Positions 1 to 10,720 of a stretch of 64,000 bases of DNA are shown one piece after another. Position 1 is the stretch's first letter. Each line of letters opens with the position of its first letter. The position numbers were made by a program, and so were the translations under genes. This DNA comes from Coenobita brevimanus (taxonomy: Eukaryota; Arthropoda; Malacostraca; Decapoda; Coenobitidae): assembly GCA_032717465.1 (NCBI GenBank), contig CM064670.1, forward strand, positions 11,165,118-11,229,117, read 5' to 3'. The notes beneath the pieces are model-generated. The model saw only the letters and a list, made by a program, of their open reading frames with translations, was not told where the DNA came from and did no database searches.

Positions 1-197
1 GTGGGGCGAACTTCAGAATAGTATGTGGGTGTGTAGAAGAAGTTAGGATATCAGGGGGTGGAGTGTGAGTCAAATTTTAAAAAAGTGTGAGGGTGAAGAC
101 GGTGGAGGAGAAGTCGAAGAAAATGTGTTGGGCAGAGTGTGTGGGTGTATGAAGGGTGTCAGTGTGAAATGTGAGAAATGTGTGGAGTAATGGTGAG

Positions 198-199
<2 letters not shown>

Positions 200-252
<53 letters not shown>

Positions 253-493
253 TCACCGGGTCGGTCAGGATCACTAGATGGTCGTGATCGTCAGCTTTTA
301 CCCTCCCGGAAGGGACCTGAGAGCTCATATAGTCCGATCTAACGACAAGGCTGTGACCTTTACACACGCACACACCCGTCCCCTTGCTCAAGGGGGTGAG
401 TAACCATCCACTTCGTCAGTGAAACTTTTCGTAACTTGAGCGAGGCGCGAACTCTCGTCTACCAGATGGCAAGCGAGAACGTTACCACTGAGC

Positions 494-554
<61 letters not shown>
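200..554 (-). repeat. tRNA-Gly-derived SINE with (AC)n tail, flanked by (GT)n
   Basis: Read on the minus strand, 481-495 gives TGGCTCAGTGGTAAC, an RNA polymerase III A box. 444-454 gives GAGTTCGCGCC, a B-box-like motif. Between them lies an anticodon-loop-like TTGCCAT (GCC, glycine). The body runs down to about 250 and ends in a 50-bp (AC)n tail (200-249). A second (GT)n tract (496-554) abuts the 5' end. This is the structure of a tRNA-derived SINE; the glycine assignment is by eye. Confidence 0.7.
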
Positions 555-559
<5 letters not shown>

Positions 560-619
560 TTGGTCGTGTGTATATGGAAGTGATTGAAAGCCTTGTGTAG
601 GGACCAAAACGCAAAAGAA

Positions 620-946
620 TATCAAACAGAAACGGATGAAAGGAAACAAGAATAAAAGAATCAAAGTGAGAGGCAAAGAGAGAGGATGAAAGGACGGGCG
701 AGTGATGCAGAGAGCGGCAGAGAGGAGAGGATTGATGGAGGGGAAGTAAGAGGAGAGGGGAGGGATGGAGAAAAGAGGAAGGGTGATGGGTAACCAAAGG
801 AGGGGGAAGGAAGAGGAAGCCAGAAGGAAAAGGATGAAGGGAGGGGAAAGGGAAACAGGATTAGGACGGGAGGGGGAAGGAAGAGAGGAAGGGATGGAGA
901 GAAGGGAAAAAGAAGAGGGAAGGTGGAAGGAAGAAGGGGAGATTGG

Positions 947-996
<50 letters not shown>

Positions 997-1905
997 GGAG
1001 ACATGGCGAGAGGATGAAAGAAAAGTTGAGAGGTGTGAAGAAATTCTGAAGAGTAGAGGAAGAGATGGAGGGGCAGGAAGAGAGAAAGAAAGGGAAAGAA
1101 AGGAGAGAGAGAGAAGGGGGAAAGACGACAAGGGATGGAGTGAAAAGAACGAGAATTGGAGAGGAAGGATTAGGGGAAGACGAAGGATGAAGAGAGAGGG
1201 GAAGAAAAAAAAAAAAAGGGAGGAAGAAAGAGGAGTTGAGGAGGAGAAAAGTATGGCTAGTGGAGGAGAGAGAAAGAAGATAGTGAACGGAAGGAGGGAG
1301 GAAGATGGATGAGAAGAAGATGGAAGAAGGAAAAGAGGATGAAAACGGAGGGAAAGGGGTGGAGGGAAGTATGAAGAGAGGTGGAAAGGTTATCAGGGAA
1401 GAAAGAAGGTGCAAGGGAAACGAATTAGTGGACAGAGAGGGGGAAAAAAAAAAAAAACAGGAAGGGAGGAGGAAGGAAAATGGAAAAAAAAAACTTTTAG
1501 GCAGAAGAAAGAAGAAAATTATGTGAGGAATGAGGAAAATAAAACTAATAAAGTGAAGCAGGAGAAAAAGAGGCTTAGAGGTTTTGAAGGAAGAAGTAGG
1601 GAATAACGAGGAAAAGGACAAGAAAAAATTGGGAAGGAGGAAAAGAGGAGGAAACAACAGGGAAAGAGGATAGGAGAGATTTGGGGAAGGAAAAGGGAAA
1701 AAGGTAGAGATGAGAGGGAAGAGAGTGTATGAGGAAGGTGGAGGAAAAAAGGAAAAAAGTGAAAGGAGGAGGGGAAGAAAATATGAGGAATGGAGGGAGA
1801 CAGTTGACGAGGATTGGAGAGAAGGGAAGGGAAAACGGAAGTAGGTAAGGACGGGAGAGAGAGTGAGAGAGAGAGAGAGAGAGGGAGAGAGAGAGAGAGA
1901 GAAAC
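620..1905 (+). repeat. Polypurine tract with (GA)n cores
   Basis: About 1.3 kb of the plus strand is almost all A and G, with only scattered pyrimidines. It contains pure (GA)n runs at 953-994 and about 1857-1901. The long Ser/Leu/Pro/Phe-rich frame on the opposite strand is a compositional artefact. Such R.Y mirror-like tracts can adopt triplex (H-DNA) structure; that is inference. Confidence 0.85.
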
Positions 1906-1989
1906 GCACATGACATTCCTATACGCACCAATAAATACATACAGGCATTCGTATTTATACACATTCACTCACATCCAGCATGCACTCCT

Positions 1990-2002
1990 ACATCACCAAC
2001 AC

Positions 2003-2053
<51 letters not shown>

Positions 2054-2263
2054 CTGATAATATTATTTTTAATCATTCTTCAATTTCTTCCCCCTTATTG
2101 CTTTCTTCCTCCCCTCATAACTCAAGTTCTTCCTCCCCTCATAACTCAAGTGTCTTACTGTTTTCTCTGTCTGTCTGTCTATCTGTCTGTATATCTATCT
2201 GTCTGTCTGCCTATGTATCTATCTACCTGTCTATCTATCTATCTATATATTTATCTAACTTGA
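1990..2263 (+). repeat. (CT)n and (TCTG/TCTA)n microsatellites
   Basis: A (CT)n run at 2003-2055 is followed by unique spacer and then by a tetranucleotide TCTG/TCTA run at 2165-2255. The (CT)n run is the inverted complement of the (GA)n run that ends near 1901, so the two could pair across about 100 bases. Confidence 0.9.
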
Positions 2264-2784
2264 CAAGAACTCCTCCATTAATGACCTGTCTTTCCACGAC
2301 CCATCACGACCCACTGTAACCTTTGTGTCCATCTCCCTCTTGGTCTCCCTTCCTTTGCCTTCCTCCATCCAGTTCACTCTCATACCCTCTCCTAGTCAGT
2401 TTCTCATTCTTGTTACCACCTAATCGCCGACCTCTCTTATCTATTCCTTCGTCACCTCATCCTCATAACCTCTCTTATTCAGTCTCTCATTCTTGCTTTA
2501 ATCTCGCTTTCGGTTTCCACCAGCCTTTCCTTCCCTTTACCTCATTCTTATACCCTCTAAAAGCCCGTCTTCCATTCTTCATTCCAGCCGCAGGCCAGAA
2601 TTCTCTCTCTCTCGCTCTCTCTCTCTCTCCCACTTTTTAAATTTATTTATTCTTTTTGTAGCATCACCCTCTAAGCCACATCCCTCACGAATACCTTCTT
2701 TATCCTTCCATCCCTTTGTATCACTTCCCAGTTGCTGTTGAGGTAATTTCTTTGAGTATCATTCATTACTGAGGTGATTTAAAC
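2264..2784. other. Pyrimidine-rich sequence, no gene seen
   Basis: This is C/T-rich sequence with a short (CT)n at 2600-2630. I see no splice-bounded reading frame and no inverted repeat. Confidence 0.5.
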
Positions 2785-3000
2785 GGACGCCTTCATGAGG
2801 TGGCACCGATATAACTGGGCGGTGGAGCTGCCCTGTTATACAAACATCTCTCAACTCCCTCCCTATATCCCGAAAGGATAATGATGGACTGCTGGAGAAG
2901 GGCATATTCAGCCTGCATTTCTCCGTGGTCACATTCAGATGAACCCGGGGTTGCAGTTACTACCACCACCACCACTACTACTACTACTATTACTACTGCA
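2785..3000 (+). repeat. Trinucleotide-tailed SINE (family 3), copy a
   Basis: One of six related copies in this window (the others are near 20205, 37303, 60283, 61393 and 61985). The roughly 175-bp body opens with a stem-loop (ATAACTGGGC pairing with GCCCTGTTAT). It continues through a block about CTCCCTCCCTAT and ends in AACCCGGGGTTGCA, followed by an (ACC/ACT)n tail at 2955-3000. The tail always lies at the 3' end of the body, as expected of a SINE with a simple-repeat tail. I did not find convincing A and B boxes, so the class is inferred from copy number and tail. Confidence 0.6.
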
Positions 3001-3267
3001 AGAACTTCTTCTGCTGCTGCTGTTGATACTGCTACTGCTGCCACCATCTTCAGTGGTCGTTCCTCCACTCTGTCTTAACGACTGATGATGGTGACAATGT
3101 CCACCGAGACTGCTTGGTAATATATTCTTCGTCTGCAAGTGCGGGATTTTATTTACTGTCCCTCTGCTGCTTCCCTATTCCCCGACAGGAGGGCGATGGA
3201 TCGCAGAAGAAAAGGTTTCTGTCTGCAGCTTGGGGCTGCAACTACTTCTGCTATACTCTTTTAATAC

Positions 3268-3440
3268 TTCGCCTAAAATTGCCACCTCTCCATCTTGTAT
3301 GTCGAGCTGGAAGAAGAGATTAACATTAGAATATGGTGCTTGTCACGAGGAGGTACTATGGAGATGATGTGTGGAGGTAGCACTGTCTTTTTCTACCACC
3401 GAGCTTTAGGAAATAAGTTGTGAAAGGACGAAATTCAAGG
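3268..3440 (-). repeat. tRNA-like SINE (family 2), copy a
   Basis: A copy of a roughly 170-bp family found at least nine times here. The plus strand reads CTAAAATTGCC, TCTCCATCTTG, TGCTTGTCACGAGGAGGT, CACCGAGCTTTAGGAAATAAG and AAAGGACGAAAT. On the minus strand the family has an A box like TAGCTCAGTGG and a B box like GGTTCTGCGTCC, so it is probably tRNA-derived. Confidence 0.6.
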
Positions 3441-3516
3441 CCCAGTTGGATTAAAGAATGTTATACATCCTTCCCTCCGACTTACCTATAACATTTTGTG
3501 GTGTTTTTCTTGGCAG

Positions 3517-3869
3517 GTCAGCTCAGACAGGATGAGTTCATTTCCCTCTCTGTTACATACGTCCGCATATCACCTTCATGGACGCATTTCCGGCCGCCTC
3601 CTCCAAAACCTGCAGACCTGGTTGGCAGCCAGAGAGTCAGAGTGGCTAAATTACCAGACACTCGCCCACACTGCTGGCTGCACATGTCCCCCTCCTCCAC
3701 GCCGGTTGTCTGTCATTCTCTTGTAGTTGAGGTGGCTAGTGATATATAAAATACAAGGGAAATACTTCTTGTAGGTAATCTGTATGTTGTATTTGCTGTT
3801 ATGATAATGATAATAACAATAATGATAATAATAACAATGATAATAATAATAAAAAAAATAATAATAGCA

Positions 3870-3922
<53 letters not shown>

Positions 3923-4071
3923 CATTATTATCATAATCATCATTATCTTTATCCTCCTCCTTCTCCTCCTCCTCATCATCATCTTTTTTTCGCATGCAGG
4001 AGCCTCCAGTGGCTGGATCGGTAGCGTGTACATCTGCCAACTCCATTGACTTGCATTCTATCCCAGCCTGA
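3517..4071 (+). CDS. Speculative two-exon coding segment
   Basis: Two stretches follow good 3' splice sites. The first begins after TTTTTCTTGGCAG (AG at 3515-3516) and stays open to 3749; a possible donor GAG|GTGGCT ends it at 3731 in phase 0. The second begins after CTTTTTTTTCGCATGCAG (AG at 3998-3999) and runs 4000-4071 in phase 0 to a TGA. The spacer is mainly an (AAT/ATT)n microsatellite (3800-3950). Joined, they would give about 95 residues with no recognisable domain, rich in Pro, Ser and Val. The donor is weak, there is no start codon or upstream exon, and chance is a real alternative. Function unknown. Confidence 0.15.
3800..3965 (+). repeat. (AAT)n-(ATT)n compound microsatellite
   Basis: An AAT/ATAA-rich run up to about 3870 is followed by (TTA)n to 3923, and then by ATC/TCC triplets. 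The AAT half and the ATT half are complementary, so the tract can form a long hairpin. Confidence 0.9.
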
Positions 4072-4604
4072 GTCAAATATTCAAGAATGTACAGTCGTAT
4101 GTCCTTTCATGGGACCTCACAAACCCATGCCCTGACGAAGTTCATCGATGATATGAACAGACTCTCTCACTCACAATATCTTCCACTCCAACATAATTTC
4201 CTCCACCCCTTCCCACCCTCCACTCTAAAAGCATTTCACACTAGTAACCCAAGCCTGAAGAATTGGGTAGTGACAGGTTACTTCTCCAGAAACGAACAAT
4301 GGTTTCTACTGTTGCCCTTCAGGATCCACGAACACAGCTTAAACGTTAATAAAGCAGATGCCCGGCCATGTCGGGTGTGTGCAGACAGGCCTCTAGAATA
4401 CAAACATTGACTCACCAGACACTACACATAGGTTAGAAAGCTCGTTCCCAAAGATGTACTAACTCACCTACGAGCAATCAACAGAAAGCTGACATCAGAT
4501 ATTCTTAAGGCAATACTTAGGTATTTTATACAATGGTGGGATAAACGTGGAAGATCAGCATATATAGGGGCTGAACGAATTCAAATACCACCGCCATGGC
4601 CCCT

Positions 4605-4805
4605 ATTATTTATGTGGGTGCAAGAACCAAAGGTGAGAGCCTAGAGAATGTTGATTTTTTCAGAGAAAATAAAACAGAAAGAGCCATGATCAAGGTCTTT
4701 TCATTTTGAGATGTCTGAACACATCATATCTAAAAGATTAGACGTCATAAGCAGTAAAGGCAGTCTGAGGAAGACAATTTCAGGGCTGACCAGCTGCAAA
4801 TAATA
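4605..4805 (-). pseudogene. Decayed 3' end of jockey-like LINE
   Basis: The block runs from AAGAACCAAAGGTGAGAGCC through CATTTTGAGATGTCTGAACA to CTGACCAGCTGCAAATAATA. It matches, in the same order, the 3'-terminal coding and 3'UTR sequence of the jockey-like LINE at 21760-21960. It is more diverged and carries indels, so it is an old fragment with no open frame. Confidence 0.55.
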
Positions 4806-4810
4806 AAGAC

Positions 4811-5370
4811 AAAATATTGATTAGCTCTAACCTAACCTGACCTAACACTTAAACCTTATCTATCCTAACCTAAGTTAGCTTAATCTTCCTTATCTTCCTT
4901 CGTTTCCCACTTCTTTGTGGGGTCGCTGTGTTTGACCAATCTTCGCCAAACAGTTTTGGTCCAGCGCCGAGGCTATCCTGGTTTGATTTGCCATTTTAGT
5001 TGTGGCTGGTTTTACCGCCGGATCTATTCCTGATGCATATCCTTCCCATTTACCTATATCAGCTTAAATTAATCTCCCTTAATTCAACTATAAGCTAAGT
5101 TAACCGAGAAACAGAATATCCCCAACTCAACTACCATTCAGAAATCTACCTCCAGGTCAACTGCTCCTGCCCTCCACGCAACATAATATACCAAACACCG
5201 CCAGCATCATATCAGACGTGGAAAGAAGAATATCCAAGGCTGCTCACAATACACATAAATATTAACATCAGATCTTGGGGTATAGCCAAATCTTTTCCTG
5301 AATTTTCTTTGCAAGAATTTGATTTACACACGTAATTAAGGGTGCAAAGTTCTTCTACCCGGTTTTTAAC
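4811..5370. other. No gene seen
   Basis: AT-rich sequence with a degenerate CCTAAC/TAACCTAA-like stretch at 4825-4885. It contains no supported exon, TIR or RNA gene. Confidence 0.4.
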
Positions 5371-5565
5371 TCAGGTAGGATGAGACACAACTCCGTCAGT
5401 CTGCTTTATTGAGCTATGCGAAATTCCTACGATACATTCAATATACATTGCCAGAATAGATTTAAGAGTGTGATGGAAATATTCTAAGGCTTGCTGACTC
5501 TGAGTATGGTGTACTGCTGAGGAGCTCTGTTCATTCTCAGTTCCTTCAATGATTGTCTGAAACAT
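5371..5565 (-). pseudogene. LTR-retrotransposon integrase remnant
   Basis: The minus-strand frame contains SSAVHHTQSQQALEYFHHTL. It aligns by eye with the integrase segment around the catalytic Glu of the LTR element at 28235-34521 (SSAYHPQTQGALERHHQTL, residues 839-857 there). The E of the D,D-35-E triad is retained as the E of ALEYFHH. Similarity fades about ten residues after this block and I see no LTR nearby. It is best read as an old solo fragment of the same Gypsy-like lineage. Confidence 0.5.
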
Positions 5566-6362
5566 GTAGACACAAAATGACTTCGTGACATTGAATTAAA
5601 CAACTTTATATGTTTTATGATAGACGATCAAGCCATACAAATTTAACTAAGATTTATAAAATGAGTCTTGAAACTTGATGTACAAATTTCATGAAATGAT
5701 TCTCTATGTCATTGTAAGACATGTGTCCTGTGAATATATGTTGAATTTGCAAATTTTATGGAGAATATGCAGCAGATGAAACTTACTACAAACATTTTAA
5801 CATCAACACACAAGATTTCTAACAACATTATTGGACAGAGACAATAAATCCAACACCAACAACACAAACTGCACTACCAAGAAAAATTACAAGGAAAATT
5901 ATTTTAAGAACTTGGGGTTTATTTCATAAGTATTATTTTTAGATGTGACAAGAAAAGCAGAGTTCAAAAGCTTCCTCTATTACGTGTTCTTCATGTGTTT
6001 TAAAGCTTAGTTATTTTAGTATTATAATTGCCAGTTATTTGGTATTTTTCATATCTCGACCTGGAGTGATTTACACCTATATGGTCCACTGTCTCCCGTT
6101 TATTGTTTCTTTCGAAGAAGTAGAAGAAGAAGAAAACGAAAAGGAGACATGAAAGATTCAACAACCCCCCTGCCTTGCCATTCATTTATAAATAAGGGAT
6201 ATCATAATCGGTTTGTTTTCACGCTGCAGAGATTCTTAACCTCTTTTCAGCTTGGTTTATGGCCAGGTGGAGTCAGATACGATAATAAGTTTGACTAGTA
6301 ATCAACGAGACTCTTTTCTGCCTCATAACAAAGGTTTATTGAATATCATGCAACAAGAATTA
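5566..6362. other. No gene seen
   Basis: AT-rich unique-looking sequence. No splice-bounded frame and no repeat structure beyond short homopolymers. Confidence 0.4.
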
Positions 6363-6420
6363 GTATTCAAGTTGTGAGAGTGGCCCAGCTCCCTCAGGTG
6401 AAAGCAAACTGATCCTACAT
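6363..6420 (+). repeat. Short 55-bp dispersed repeat, copy 1
   Basis: The block contains ATTCAAGTTGTGAGAGTGGC followed by CCAGCTCCCTCAGGTGAAA. Nearly the same sequence recurs at about 43050-43105 (plus) and 49145-49195 (minus). All three end near a CAAACTGA/CAGATTGA motif. It is probably the surviving core of a dispersed element that I cannot classify. Confidence 0.6.
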
Positions 6421-6544
6421 AGAGCTGGCCATAAGTAGTGTTATGTGGATCTCTGCTCTGTTCATTATTTTTGTTTGCTTGTGTTCTAACGATGGTAATC
6501 TTGTATTCTATGGGGATTTTCTTGCACCTCTGTCTGGCCAATTT

Positions 6545-6559
6545 ATCGTTATTATTCTC

Positions 6560-6591
<32 letters not shown>

Positions 6592-6620
6592 GATTATGAT
6601 TATTATTATTATCATCATCC
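6545..6620 (+). repeat. (TTA)n microsatellite
   Basis: A TTA run with GATTATGATTAT interruptions. Confidence 0.9.
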
Positions 6621-6811
6621 GGACCTCCTTTCCCATCCTAGGGCAGGGTGAGGAGTAGCAATGTCCAGACAGCCCTAATTTGCCCAATCCAATGGGCCAC
6701 ACCTCCATTCACTCATCATTCAAGCCCCCGAAATCCTGGATCCAGTGGATACGCCAAAAACATTCACCACGTTCTGTAGCTTCACATAAACGTATTCGAT
6801 TGAGTCAGTTA

Positions 6812-6855
6812 TTATAATAGTAATAATATTAATAATAATAATAATAATAATAATA

Positions 6856-6886
<31 letters not shown>

Positions 6887-7014
6887 TTATTAGTATTATT
6901 ATTATTAGTAGTAGTAGTGGTAGTGGTGGTAGTAGTAGCAGTAGTAGTAGTAGTAGTATCATTATTATTATTGTTTTATTATTATTGGTATTATTATTAT
7001 TATTATTATTATTG

Positions 7015-7075
<61 letters not shown>

Positions 7076-7077
7076 CA

Positions 7078-7118
<41 letters not shown>

Positions 7119-7170
7119 TTTATTGTCATTATTATTATTATTATTGTTATTATTATTATTACTATTATTT
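6812..7170 (+). repeat. Long (AAT)n/(ATT)n/(TAG)n compound microsatellite
   Basis: About 360 bp of trinucleotide repeat: (AAT)n at 6820-6857, (ATT)n at 6858-6905, (TAG)n at 6906-6957, then ATT and ATC runs to about 7170. The first two runs are inverted complements and form a potential perfect hairpin. The Asn, Ile, Leu and Tyr homopolymer frames across it are artefacts. Confidence 0.95.
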
Positions 7171-7545
7171 TGCAATTTCTCTTGAAAGGTAATTGTGCAA
7201 TCGACAATATATCAATGTTAGGAATGTCAAAGGAACAATGAAGAATATATTAAGGCGTCATATGCAAAACAGATCATTAAGGAAAAGGTGCCTATGAGAA
7301 TATGATCTTGCATATTGGTGATGAAACCTATACCACAAGACAACAGATAATTACGTGAAAGTCCTTCAGACTGGCTTCCTTTACTCATGTGCTGGTAAAT
7401 CTGTTTGCTCATTCTAGATTACCTGTTATGGGCTAACATAATGGTGATTTGGGCTACATTAAAAGGCAATAGGTATTCACTTCATTATCATTACAATCAT
7501 TTATCGTCAGTGGTGTCTTGCTGAATCCCTGTTCTGATCATTGCC

Positions 7546-8495
7546 TTATTTTGCCTGCTGTACCTGCACCAAGGGGCAACAGGTCATTGATTCAAAGATT
7601 CTTCTGTCATTTTGCTTCACTCGATGTACTCCAACCGCCACATAACCAACAGGACAGGCGAACCAGTTGTCCCATCGGTCAGTGTGTACAGTATCGTCTT
7701 GTTCCCAGGGCCACTTGTCGTGAGAGATGTAGACAACAGTGCATTCATTGCCCAGAGCATAGTAGTCTGTGGAAAGTGGAAGACATATGCCATAAAAGGA
7801 CATGGGGTTATTCCACAAATCATCCACACTGCCACTTGTATCTTGGCCAATAAAAGTTACAAGCACCCAGTTCTTAGGGCAGACATTTTGACCTTTTTCA
7901 TCAGCGGACACCTCTACTTTCTCCAACTCACTGATGAGATCCAGGAAAGAACCTTGTGTAACCTTGGTGCATCTGAGATAGTCTAGGTTCACGAGGTCTG
8001 TGCTTCTGAATTTCAAAGATATGGCTGTAACTGCATGGTTCATGATGCACCCAGTTTCATCAGTAAAGGTCGAAATCACCTGGAGAGAACCTGTGGGTGT
8101 GGTTGGCTTAGTCTGCGATGTAGTTGTGGTGTTGGTTGTTGTGCCTGTAAATGTAGTAGTTGTGGTATTTGCTTGTGTAGTTGTTGTATCTCCTGGTGGT
8201 GATGAAGTTGTGGAATTCTCTAGAGATGAAGTGGTATGCCCTGATGCAGTTGTGGTATTTCCTGATATCTCTGTGTTTACTAGTGTGGCTGTTGACGTGG
8301 TAATGACTGGTGTTGCTGGAGCTTTGGTGTCTGCTAATGGCTCCGTAACTGAAGATTTTGTGGCACTGAAAGCCAGTGTTGTTCTTCGTTCTCCACCAGG
8401 CAACAAATTCTCACTGGAGTTTGCACCCTTTGTGTCGTCCTTACTGCTCGTGCTTGGCTTTTCATCATTTTCCGTATTCTCCTCGGCAACAGCAG
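7546..8495 (-). CDS. Secreted Thr-rich protein, terminal exon
   Basis: A 950-nt exon read leftward; the stop TAA is at 7546-7548. The upstream 3' splice site is strong: branch-like CACTAAC, then pyrimidines ending TTTCTTTGCAG with AG at 8497-8496. The exon enters in phase 1. The first residues (AVAEENTENDEK) look like a signal-peptidase junction, so an earlier exon should carry the signal peptide; I did not find it. Residues about 15-140 of the exon are Thr/Ser/Pro-rich with several N-x-T/S sequons, like a mucin stalk. The C-terminal 170 residues are compact with eight cysteines (CIMN, RCTK, VCPK, GICL, ECTV, ACPV and a final TCC). The segment DNWFACPVGYVAVGVHRV loosely recalls dermatopontin repeats, but I would not assign that family. 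Role unknown; probably extracellular. Confidence 0.7.
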
Positions 8496-8525
8496 CTGCA
8501 AAGAAACCAGGTGTAAAAAGGTTAG
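8496..8525 (-). promoter_or_regulatory. Branch point and 3' splice site
   Basis: Read on the minus strand, CACTAAC lies about 25-30 nt upstream of a pyrimidine-rich stretch ending TTTCTTTGCAG. This is why the exon is started at 8495 and not at the upstream in-frame ATG near 8598, which lies inside the intron. Confidence 0.7.
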
Positions 8526-8595
8526 TGATAATCTTCACTAGGAAGAGCTTAAAACAGCTATAAGTTGAAACGTAGCTTACTATACTTTCTTTACC

Positions 8596-8763
8596 CAAAC
8601 TTGACCTAAAATTGCCATCTCTCCATCTTGAATATTGACCTGTAACAAGATATCAACAGTAGAATACGATACCAGTCATAAAGAAGTGCTATAGAAAGGA
8701 CGCAGAACCAAAGTACTGCAATTTCATGCCTTTGAGCTACGTCACGTAAGCTGCAACAGGAAA
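8596..8763 (-). repeat. tRNA-like SINE (family 2), copy b
   Basis: The plus strand shows CCTAAAATTGCCATCTCTCC, TAAAGAAGTGCTATAGAAAG and CTACGTCACGTAAGCTGC. On the minus strand GTAGCTCAAAGG (A-box-like) is followed by GGTTCTGCGTCC (B-box-like). It lies in the intron directly upstream of the 7546-8495 exon. Confidence 0.65.
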
Positions 8764-8810
8764 AAATCTGAGCCATGTTAAGGTAAAAGGACTATAGATG
8801 AAGAACAAAA

Positions 8811-9042
8811 AGTCTTAGGCCAGTATTGTCGTCACTTAAGGAGGCTCCCTAACACTTCTTCCTCGGCGATTTTGTTTGCTGTTACTATCTTCTTTTGTGT
8901 TTGATTATATCATTCCGTTATCAACATACTCTGCATAACTCAGGGACAAAAAAGATATTAACCTACCGGATCCAAAATATAAATCGCTGAGGAAGAGGTG
9001 CAAGCTAGTTTCCTTAACCGAGGAGAATACGGGCCTAAGACT
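8811..9042. mobile_element. Foldback/MITE element, copy 1
   Basis: Imperfect terminal inverted repeats of about 60 bp. The left arm begins AGTCTTAGGCCAGTATT (8811). The right arm, reverse-complemented, begins AGTCTTAGGCCCGTATT (9042). Both continue into TTAAGGA and a CTTCTTCCTC/CTCTTCCTC block with GCGATTT. The centre is about 100 bp and non-coding. A second member lies at about 48321-48545. The target duplication is unclear, so the superfamily is unassigned. Confidence 0.65.
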
Positions 9043-9211
9043 AATGCCTATCGACTGCACGAGGGTCATCAAGGCCACCAGTAATTCATGGCCAAGTCAC
9101 AGCCTCCCGCAATGCTGATGTTATTTCCAGGTCCCTAATGGTATGACTGGGTGAACACGGACGAGGGATTACCAAGTGGCGATGTAGCTACTGTAATTAT
9201 CTGTGTGTTTA

Positions 9212-9254
<43 letters not shown>

Positions 9255-9737
9255 AAGGGGGGGGGGAGAAGGGGATGAAATAAACAGAAACTTAACTGAG
9301 CACTTCTTATATACGCAGTACCAGTCAGTAATTTACATGACTTGTGGGGATCCAAAGTAATAAAGTGGGATTCCTGTTCAGACGATTGACCAGGTATACA
9401 TCAAGTGACGATTTTTTTTTTATGCTACTTCCAGACGATTTAGTTCAGTTTCGGGCAGGTGATTAAAACTGGTGGAGGAGAGGGTTGATATAGCTTTAAT
9501 CAATTCGTCAGCAGTAATATTGAATAAAATCGCCTATTGGTAGCCAGAATATAATGAAGAATATATCATCGAAATGAAGAGGTGGACAATGACAGTCTTA
9601 AAGAGGTGTCGCCAAGATCAGACACAATTTTTCGAAACAGTGAAAATGAAAAACTGATCCCCCTCTGCACCAAGAATTGTAACCCCTTACTATGAGGGTA
9701 TCTCTCTTTAGCTAAATTAACTCTACACCAAGCTGCA

Positions 9738-9825
<88 letters not shown>

Positions 9826-10079
9826 AAAAATCATACTGAAGCTTTTACTATCCACCCAGGCAAAATTCAGAGCTTGTAAACTTCACGTGATTATTCCCAA
9901 TCTCTAAATTTCCCTCAAAGTCTCGTTAATGGCAATAATAATCCCCGAGGCCACCGAAAGACACACCGCTAAGTTGCCAGAGAAAAATGTTTGATTAACT
10001 TTGAACAGACAAAAAAGGCAGATTGAATCGACCTAATTTACTCAGGTCTATATTTTTCTAGCCTACCTCACCTCTCACC
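9043..10079. other. Intergenic with microsatellites
   Basis: Contains (GA)n at 9214-9253 followed by a G run, (AC)n at 9739-9792 directly joined to (GA)n at 9794-9822, and otherwise unique AT-rich sequence. No gene seen. Confidence 0.6.

Positions 10080-10720
<641 letters not shown>

Noticed and set aside
482..1909. 475-codon Ser/Leu/Pro/Phe-rich minus-strand frame
   Set aside because: It is the complement of a polypurine tract; stop codons are rare there for compositional reasons.
4087..4410. 107-codon plus-strand frame
   Set aside because: No splice sites, domain or codon pattern; AT-rich surroundings.
8000..8563. 187-codon plus-strand Val-rich frame
   Set aside because: Antisense of the Thr-rich exon; Val codons mirror Thr codons.
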